NCBI GenBank assembly: GCA_964654535.1
Contig: CAZZIZ010000003.1
Location: 1 to 55,909 of the forward strand
Length of the DNA: 55,909 nucleotides
Source: CAZZIZ01 sp964654535
GTDB lineage: Bacteria > Bacteroidota > Bacteroidia > Chitinophagales > UBA2359
Direction: 5' to 3'
Of this stretch, positions 45,301 to 54,300 are shown piece by piece. Positions within the stretch are counted from its first letter, which is position 1. Each line of letters opens with the position of its first letter. A program made the translations under genes and the position numbers. The notes under the pieces are model-generated. The model made no database searches. It saw only the letters and a list, made by a program, of their open reading frames with translations, and was not told the origin of the DNA.

Positions 45301-48300
45301 AAGCTGCTGATGCAACGGTAGAATGTGACGGTGCCGGAAACTTCAATGACCTTCAAGTGTGGCTAAACAACAACGGTGGTGCAGCTGTAGCTGACGACTG
45401 TAGCGACGTTGTTTGGACCAATGACTTTAGCGCATTAAGCGATGAATGTGGTGCGACGGGTAGCGTAAGTGTTTCATTTACTGCTACTGACGATTGTGGA
45501 AACACAACTTCCACAGATGCGACTTTCTCCATAACTGATACATCTGCTCCTTCGATTGACGTTCAAAGTTCTGACCTCACTATAGAATGTGACGGAAATG
45601 GAAATGAATCTGAAATTAACGCTTGGTTAAATTCTAATGGAGGTGCAGCTTCTACTGACATTTGTGGTGCTGTAGCTTGGACCAATGATTTCGACGCTAA
45701 CCTTATACAACTCGATTGCGGAAACGCTGGTTCTGCTCAGGTTACATTTACGGCTACAGATGCTTGTGGAAATGCTAGCACTTCGGTTTCAACTATTACA
45801 ATTGCTGACACAAGTGCTCCGCAAATAACAGTAACTGCACAAGATGCAACTGTTGAATGCGACGGTGCTGGAAACATAGATGATCTTGCCACTTGGCTAA
45901 ATAGCAACGGCGGTGCTGCAGCGGCAGATGATTGTAGCGACGTAGTTTGGTCGAATGACTTTAGCGCTTTATCTGATGATTGCGGTGCAACAGGAAGTGT
46001 TCAAGTAACTTTCACAGCTACCGATGATTGTGGAAATGCTGAAAGCACAACTGGTACATTCACAATTCAAGATACTACTCCACCATCTCTTACTGAGCAA
46101 GCTGCTCCGATTACACTTGAGTGTGACGGTGCGGGTAACACTGCTGAAGTTCAAGCTTGGCTAAACGATAATGGAGGTGCTGTTGTAACTGACCTTTGTA
46201 GCACAGTAATTTGGACGAACGACTTTGATGGAAACATCACTGCTGATTGTGGTAATAGTGGTTCTGCGACAGTTAACTTTACGGCAACTGACGCTTGTGG
46301 AAACGTAATTACTTCTACTACAACTCTTACAATTGAAGATACAACTAGTCCTACTGTAACTATCGAAGCTGCTGATGCAACTGTTGAATGTGACGGTGCT
46401 GGAAACTTTAACGACCTTCAAGCTTGGTTAAACAATAACGGTGGTGCAGCTGTAGCTGACGACTGTAGTAATGTTGTTTGGACCAACGACTTCAGTGCAC
46501 TAAGCGATGAGTGTGGTGCAACTGGTAGTGTAAGTGTTTCATTTACTGCAACTGACGATTGTGGAAACGCAACTTCAACGGATGCGATTTTCTCTATAAC
46601 CGATTCCTCTGCTCCATCTATTGATGTTCAAAGTTCTGATCTTACGTTAGAATGTGACGGTAACGGAAATGAAGCTGAGATCAATGCGTGGTTGAACTCG
46701 AATGGTGGAGCCGCTTCTACTGACCTTTGTGGTGCAGTAGCCTGGACTAATGATTTCGATGCCAACCTTATCCAAATTGATTGTGGCAATGCTGGTTCAG
46801 CTCAGGTTACATTTACGGCTACTGATGCTTGTGGAAATGCAAGCACTTCAGTTGCTACGGTAACTATCGCTGATACAAGCGCTCCACAAATAACTATAAG
46901 TGCTGAAAACACTACTGTTGAATGCGACGGTGCAGGAAACATAGACGACCTTACTATTTGGTTGAATAGCAATGGCGGCGCTGCGGCTGCAGATAACTGT
47001 AGCGACGTAGTATGGTCGAATGACTTTAGTGCTCTCTCTGATGATTGCGGCGCAACAGGAAGTGTACAAGTAACTTTCACAGCTACTGATGATTGTGGAA
47101 ATGCTGAAAGCACAACTGGTACTTTCACAATTCAGGATACTACTCCACCATCTCTTACTCAGCAAGCTGCTCCAATCACACTTGAATGTGACGGTGCAGG
47201 TAATACTGCTGAAGTTCAAGCTTGGCTTAACAATAATGGTGGAGCTGTTGTAACTGATCTATGTAGCACAGTAATTTGGACGAATGACTTTGATGGAAAC
47301 ATCACGGCTGATTGCGGTAATAGTGGATCAAGTACAGTTACCTTTACTGCTACTGACGCTTGTGGAAACGTAATTACTTCTTCTGCTGATTTAGTAATTG
47401 AAGACACAACTAGCCCAACTGTAACTATCGAAGCTGCTGATGCAATTGTTGAATGTGACGGTTCTGGAAATGCTGGCGACCTTCAAGCTTGGCTAAATAA
47501 CAACGGTGGTGCAGCTGTAGCTGACGATTGTAGCAATGTTGTTTGGACCAACGACTTCAGCGCATTAAGCGATGAGTGCGGTGCGACGGGTAGCGTAAGT
47601 GTTTCATTCACTGCCACTGATGACTGCGGAAATACAAGTTCAACGGATGCAACTTTCACTATAGCTGACACTTCTGCTCCATCAATAGATGTTCAAAGTT
47701 CAGATCTTACATTAGAATGTGACGGTAATGGAAATGAAGCCGAAATCAACGCGTGGTTAAACTCAAATGGCGGCGCAGCTTCTACTGATCTTTGTGGCGC
47801 TATCGCTTGGACTAATGATTACGATGCGAACCTTATCCAACTTGATTGTGGAAATGCAGGTTCTGCTCTAGTTACTTTTACTGCTACTGATGCGTGTGGG
47901 AACACAAACACTACAGAAGCAACACTAACAATTGCTGATACTACGGCTCCTCAATTTACTATCGCTGCATCAGATGCAGTTGTAGAATGCGACGGGGCAG
48001 GAAATGCTGGTGATCTGCAAAACTGGTTGAACAACAACGGTGGTGCAGCAGCGGCTGATAACTGTAGTGAAATAATTTGGTCGAATGACTTTAATGCTCT
48101 TTCAGATGACTGTGGAGCAGCTGGAAGTGTTCAAGTAACTTTTACAGCTACTGACGAATGCGGAAATGCAGAAAGCAGTACAGCAACGTTCACAATAGAG
48201 GATACTACTGCTCCGGTTATAGACCAAGAAGCTGACACATTAACAGTGGAATGCGATGGTGCTGGAAATGAAGCGGAAATACAAAGTTGGTTGAACAATA

Positions 48301-51300
48301 ATGGTAACGCTATAGTTTCAGACTTATGCGGTAGCGTTGTATGGACAAACGACTACAACGGGACGATAAACGCTGATTGTGGTCAAAGTGGAAGCATTAC
48401 TGTGAATTTCACAGCGACAGATGATTGTGGAAATCCAGTTTCAACTACTGGTACAATAATAATAGAAGATACGACGAGCCCAGTATTTACAATTGACGCC
48501 TCTGATGTAACCGTAGAATGTGATGGTTCTGGAAACAGTACTGATTTACAAGCTTGGTTAAACAATAACGGTGGCAGTTCGGTTGCAGACGATTGTGGCG
48601 ATGTGGTTTGGAGCAATGATTTCAATGCGCTTTCTGATGGTTGCGGAGCTTCTGGAAGTGTAGAAGTTACGTTTACAGCTACAGACGATTGCGGAAATTC
48701 TGCTTCAGATTCGGCTGTATTTACTATTGAAGACAATACAGCTCCTATAGTTACAACTGACGCCTCTGATATCATATTAGAATGTGGAGCAGATAATGAA
48801 ACTGCCATCAACAATTGGTTGAACAGTAATGGCGGCGCTGTTGCCAATGATGTTTGCGGTGCGATAGAATGGTCAAATGATTATGATGGATCTTTATCCA
48901 ACATTGTTTGTGGTCAATCTGGAAGCGCTACCGTCACCTTCACTGCAACTGATGCTTGTGGCAACCCTATTGAAACTACGGCAACCTTCACATTAGAAGA
49001 CAATACAGCTCCTACAATTTCAATTGTAGCTTCTGACTTAACTGTTGAATGTGATGGCAATGGCAATACTACTGAATTACAAAACTGGTTGGATAGCAAC
49101 GGTGGCTCGGCTGCCGCAGATAGCTGTGGAGATATAGTTTGGTCTAACGATTTCACTTCTTTAAGTGATGACTGCGGGGCCTCTGGAGAGGTTGAGGTGA
49201 CTTTCACTGCAACTGACGAATGTGGAAACTCCGATTCTTCAAGTGCGACTTTCACAGTTCAGGATAGCGCAATACCTGAAGTAACAAGCGACGCAACAGA
49301 CTTAACTGTTGAATGTAACGATGAAGCTGACGCAGCTATTCAAGTTTGGTTAGATAACAACGGAGGAGCAGTTGCTAGCGATATTTGCAGCAATGTTACT
49401 TGGACCAATGACTTTACCACCGTAAGTGGTGGTTGTGGTAACGCTGGGTCCGCAACTGTGAACTTCACTGCAGCAGATGCATGCGGAAACTTAGTTACAA
49501 CTACTGCAGTACTTACTATAGAAGACACAAGCCCACCATTATTAGTTACGCAAGCAAGTGATCTGGTATCAGAATGCTCTGGACCTCTTGATGAAACTGC
49601 TATTAATGCGTGGTTAGATGATAACGGAGGAGCTGACGCAACTGATGTATGTGGTGACGTTACTTGGTCAAATGACTTTACAGGATTAACCGCTGATTGT
49701 GGTGAAACTGCATTCGCTCTCGTTACTTTCACTGCTACCGATGACTGCGGAAATATTGCAACAACTTCTGCGAATTACATAATCGAAGACACGACTTTAC
49801 CAGACTTTGCAATTAATGCAAACGATATTACTGTTGAATGTGACGGTGCAGGTAACGTTACAGAGCTTCAAGATTGGTTAAACAGTAATGGCGGTTCTTC
49901 AGCTAGTGACCTTTGTAGTAACATTGTTTGGACAAACGACTTCAATGAATTAGACGGTGACTGTGGAGCTTCTGGAAGCGTTGAGGTAACCTTTACGGCT
50001 ACTGATGATTGTGGAAACAGCGCTGAATCAACAGCTACCTTTACAATTGTTGACTCTACTCCACCATCTCTAGACACTGAGGCTAGCGATACTACTGTTA
50101 TTTGTGATGGATCTGGAAATGAAACTGAGCTTAACAACTGGTTAGACAACCAAGGTGGAGCTCAGGTTACTGAACTATGTGGAGACATTACTTGGACTAA
50201 CGATTTTGACGGTTTGTCAATCGAATGTGGAAACACTGGAAGTGCAACAGTAACATTTACTGCAACTGACGAGTGTGGCAATGTTGCAAATACAACAGCT
50301 ACTTTCGGAGTTGAAGACACTTCTGACCCAGTATTCAGCATTGAAGCTGAGGATTTAATTGTAGAATGTGATGGATCTGGCAATGCCGATGACTTCGCAA
50401 CGTGGTTAAATGGTAACGGTGGCGCTGCTGCCGCAGATGACTGTGGTTCAATTGAATGGTCTAATGACTTTAACGGATTAAGTGATGAATGTGGAGAGAC
50501 TGGTTCTGCGACTGTAACTTTTACAGCGACAGACGAGTGTGGCAATAGCTCTAGCTCAACTGCAACGATCGAAATAATCGATACAACTCCTCCAGCAATT
50601 TCAGCCGAAGCAACGAGCCTATTAACTGAATGTGAAGCTGATGGAAACTCTGCTGAACTCGACGCTTGGTTAGACTCAAATGGTGGTGCTACCGCCACTG
50701 ATCTATGTGGATCAGTAACCTGGACACACGATTTCACTACATTAACTGATGGCTGTGGTGCTTCAGGAACAGCTACTGTAACATTTACAGCGACTGACGA
50801 TTGTGGTAACGAATCAAGTACAACTACTGAACTTTCTATTGTTGACAACACGCCTCCATTCTTTATTACTGACGCAGCTCCAATCTCATTGGATTGTACT
50901 GACTTGGAAAACTCAAGTCAATTACAAGCTTGGTTAGATAACAATGGTGGGGCCGTAGCAGAAGATAACTGTGGTACAGTTAGCTGGGCTAATGATTTCA
51001 TTGAAGCTAATGTAAGCTGTGATCCATCTCAAGCTGTAACGGTAACATTCGTTGCAACTGATGATTGTGGAAACTCAGCAATTACAAGTGCTGCTGTTTC
51101 TGTTCTTGATAACGATGCTCCAAGTATTACGCTTGAAGCTGTTGATCAAGTTGTTGAATGTGACGGAAATGGAAACATTAATGAATTACAAGCTTGGTTA
51201 GATAATAATGGTGGTGCAAGTGCTAATGATGCCTGCGGCACTGTCACTTGGTCAAACGACTATGACGGTCAAGTAGACACAAGTTGTGACGCATCGCATA

Positions 51301-54300
51301 CAATCAGCTTCACAGCAATGGATGATTGTGGAAACATCGCGACTACATCTGCTACATTTAGTGTAGCAGACACATCAGCTCCTGTTATAAGCAATACACC
51401 TGCAGACATTACGGTTGAATGTGATAATATCCCTGCCGCTAATGATCCAAATGCTCTTGACGTTTGTGGAAACGCAAATGTTACTTTAGATGAGAATAGC
51501 ACTCAAACATCAAATGGAACTTGTTCTGATAACTCATATGTAATAACTAGAACTTGGACAGCAACTGACGAATGTGGAAACACGTCAACTGCTTCTCAAA
51601 CCATTACTGTTGAAGATACAACAGCACCGATATTCGATGCTATTCCAGCAGACATTGCAGTATCAGCGGACAACGTTCCTGACTTTGCAGCTATACCTGC
51701 TTCGGACAACTGCGATAATGATGTTGAAGTTACTTTTGTAACTGAACAAGAGAATATTACTTGTGGATTTGTAACTACTATTACTTGGACTGCAATAGAC
51801 AACTGCGGAAACGCAAGTACAGCTACTCAAGTAGTAACTGTTACTGATGAAATTTCTGCTGAAACAACTGTAGTTGGAACAAACGATTGTTCTGGAACAG
51901 GTGTAGGAAGTGCTTCAGTTACTGTCAGTGGCGGTCAAGCTCCGTATACCTACTTATGGGATAATGGTGAGACTACAGCTACTGCAAGTCAACTTTCAGA
52001 TGGTCCTCATTCTGTAACTGTAACAGACGCTACTGGTTGTGATACCCAAGCAAGTGTAACCATTGAAGCAGCTCCTAGTCTGACAATAAACATTACTGGT
52101 GCCACACCTGTAAACTGTACCCTTAACTCAAATGGTAGCGCAACTGCTGCTCCAGTTGGAGGTGTAGGGCCTTACTCATACTTATGGGATAATGGTGAAA
52201 CTTCGCCAACAGCAATTGCATTATCTCCTGGTGTACATAACGTAACCATTACTGATGCAAACGGTTGTACCGCTGATGGTTCTGTAACTATAATAGTTCC
52301 AGATGCAATAACTGTAGAAGCAATTATGTTGACACCAAGCACTTGTAATAGTGCAACAGGTGCTGTACAAGCAATAGTAAGTGGTGGTAATCCACCTTAT
52401 AGCTACTTGTGGAGCACTGGTGGCACTTCGGATATCGAATCTGACTTAACTAATGGTGTATATACTGTAACAGTAATTGATGCAGCTGGATGTACCGGAG
52501 AAGCAACGGCAAACGTTGGTACTTCTGGAGGTGACATTGGTGTCAATGTAGCCTTGAGCAACGCAAGTTGTGACGGAGGTGGAGTTGTAACTGCAAGTGC
52601 CAACGTTGTTGGAGGCACAGGTCCTTACACTTACTTATGGTCTGATGGTTCAACCAACGCTAATAACAATGGATTGTCAATAGGCAATCACTCTGTGGTT
52701 GTTACTGACGTAAATGGCTGTACCAGTGAAGAATCATTCACTATAAGCGGTATGGAAGCCTTGTCAATCGCATTCACAACTTCGGCGGCCAGTTGTTCTG
52801 GATCTGCCAATGGTGAAGCAATAGTTTCAGTTTCAGGTGGTTCTGGTCCTTACTCATACGTTTGGTCGAATGGCCAAACTGGTCCTATCCTTACTGATGT
52901 TGATGGTGGAACTTTTACGGTGAATGTTACCGATAGTAATGGTTGTACTGGATCAGAGGAGGTAACAATCTCCGCAACTGGTACACTGGAAGCGTCTGTT
53001 TCAACTATTGATGTAACCTGCTGGTCTGGTTCTGATGGTGTTGGTACGATTACCGTAACAGGAGGAACTGCTCCTTACGAGTTCTTATGGCCGAACGAAT
53101 CAACTATCAACGAACTAGCTGGACTAGAAGCAGGAATCTATGATGTTTTAGTAACTGATAGCGAAGGCTGTTCTATGACTGTTCAAGTTGAAATTGTACA
53201 ACCGGATCAGTTAATTGGTCTTATTCCTGAAGTTACAAATGCGAGTTGTTCTGGTGATGCCGATGGTGCTGCAACCGTAACAGCTACAGGTGGTGTAACT
53301 CCTTATTCATTCTTATGGCCGAATGGTTCAACCGAAACAAGTCAATCAGGTTTGCCTGCTGGTGTAACCGTTGTACAGGTTTCTGATGCCAATGGTTGTA
53401 CTACTAACGCAACAGTATTCGTGGCTCAACCAAACAACTTATTTGGAGAAGTGTCCGTGGTTTCAAATGCCGATTGTGGTGTATTGAACGGAGCAGCTTC
53501 TATCGAAATAATTGGTGGAAACGAACCTTTCGAAGTACTCTGGTCTAATGGAAGCACATCTCTGGATGCAACAGGATTCTCTGCTGGATGGCATTCAGTT
53601 GAAGTTTCTGATGATGCCGGATGTACTTCGGTTTCGAACTTCCTGATACCAGGAAACAATGATATCGTAATCGAGGTACTTGCTACAACACCTCCGGGTT
53701 GTTCAGATGCAACTGGCGGTTCTGCATCTATCTCTATCAATGGTGGTTCAGCTCCTTACGATATACTTTGGTCAAACGGTGATACTTCTTTAACAAGTTC
53801 AAACTTGGGAACTGGAATACACACTGTTTTAGTAACAGATGCTCTAGATTGTCAGCAAGGGTTCTTAATCGAATTTGAAGAACTAGCTGAACTAGAACTT
53901 AGTTTATTAAACATTCAACCGGCGAGTTGTGCTGGAGCCAATGATGGTTCGGCAACAGTTACGGTACTCAACGGTAATGACAATTACAACTACCAATGGT
54001 CAAATGGTGACACTAGCGCAAGTTCAGAAGGACTAGCTGCTGGTAATTATACCGTTGAAGTAAGTGATAATACTGGATGCTCTGCATCTATTGATGTTAC
54101 AATTGAAGAATTGGGCTCACTCTTCATTGTTGAAGAAGGAACTCAGTCTACTTGTGATCAACAAGCATTTGGAAGTATTGATATCAACGTAGGTAATGGA
54201 TCAGCTCCGTTCACCTACAGCTGGAGTAACGGAGAAACTACTCAAGACATTAGTGGTCTCGTTTCAGGTGCTTATGAAGTAATGATATCTGATGCCAACG

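Larger units (their letters stand above)
37640..51380 (+). repeat. About 50 tandem 'ECDG...WLNNNGG' domains (88-110 aa)
   Basis: Each unit reads roughly VECDGxGN-x3-L-x2-WLNNNGGA-x3-D-x-C...VWTNDF...DCG-x2-GSVxVTFTATDDCGN...ATFTIxDTTxPxI. My count by the ECDG motif is 50, spaced 260-333 bp. Two Cys pairs per unit are well kept. The units resemble HYR/Ig-like domains, with an extra WLNNNGG segment. Units 7, 11 and 14 carry an insert with NPNGNNGGNNGAV or a related sequence. Late units (about 48780, 49312, 49571, 50626, 50890) have lost the exact CDG. Confidence 0.9.

Noticed and set aside
37367..53740. Many minus-strand ORFs of 60-230 codons with repeated FPSPSHSTV / SSIVKVA segments, e.g. 50162-50851
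   Set aside because: They are antisense shadows of the ECDG and SprB repeats; their own repetition mirrors the plus-strand units, and none has a credible start context or a recognisable family.
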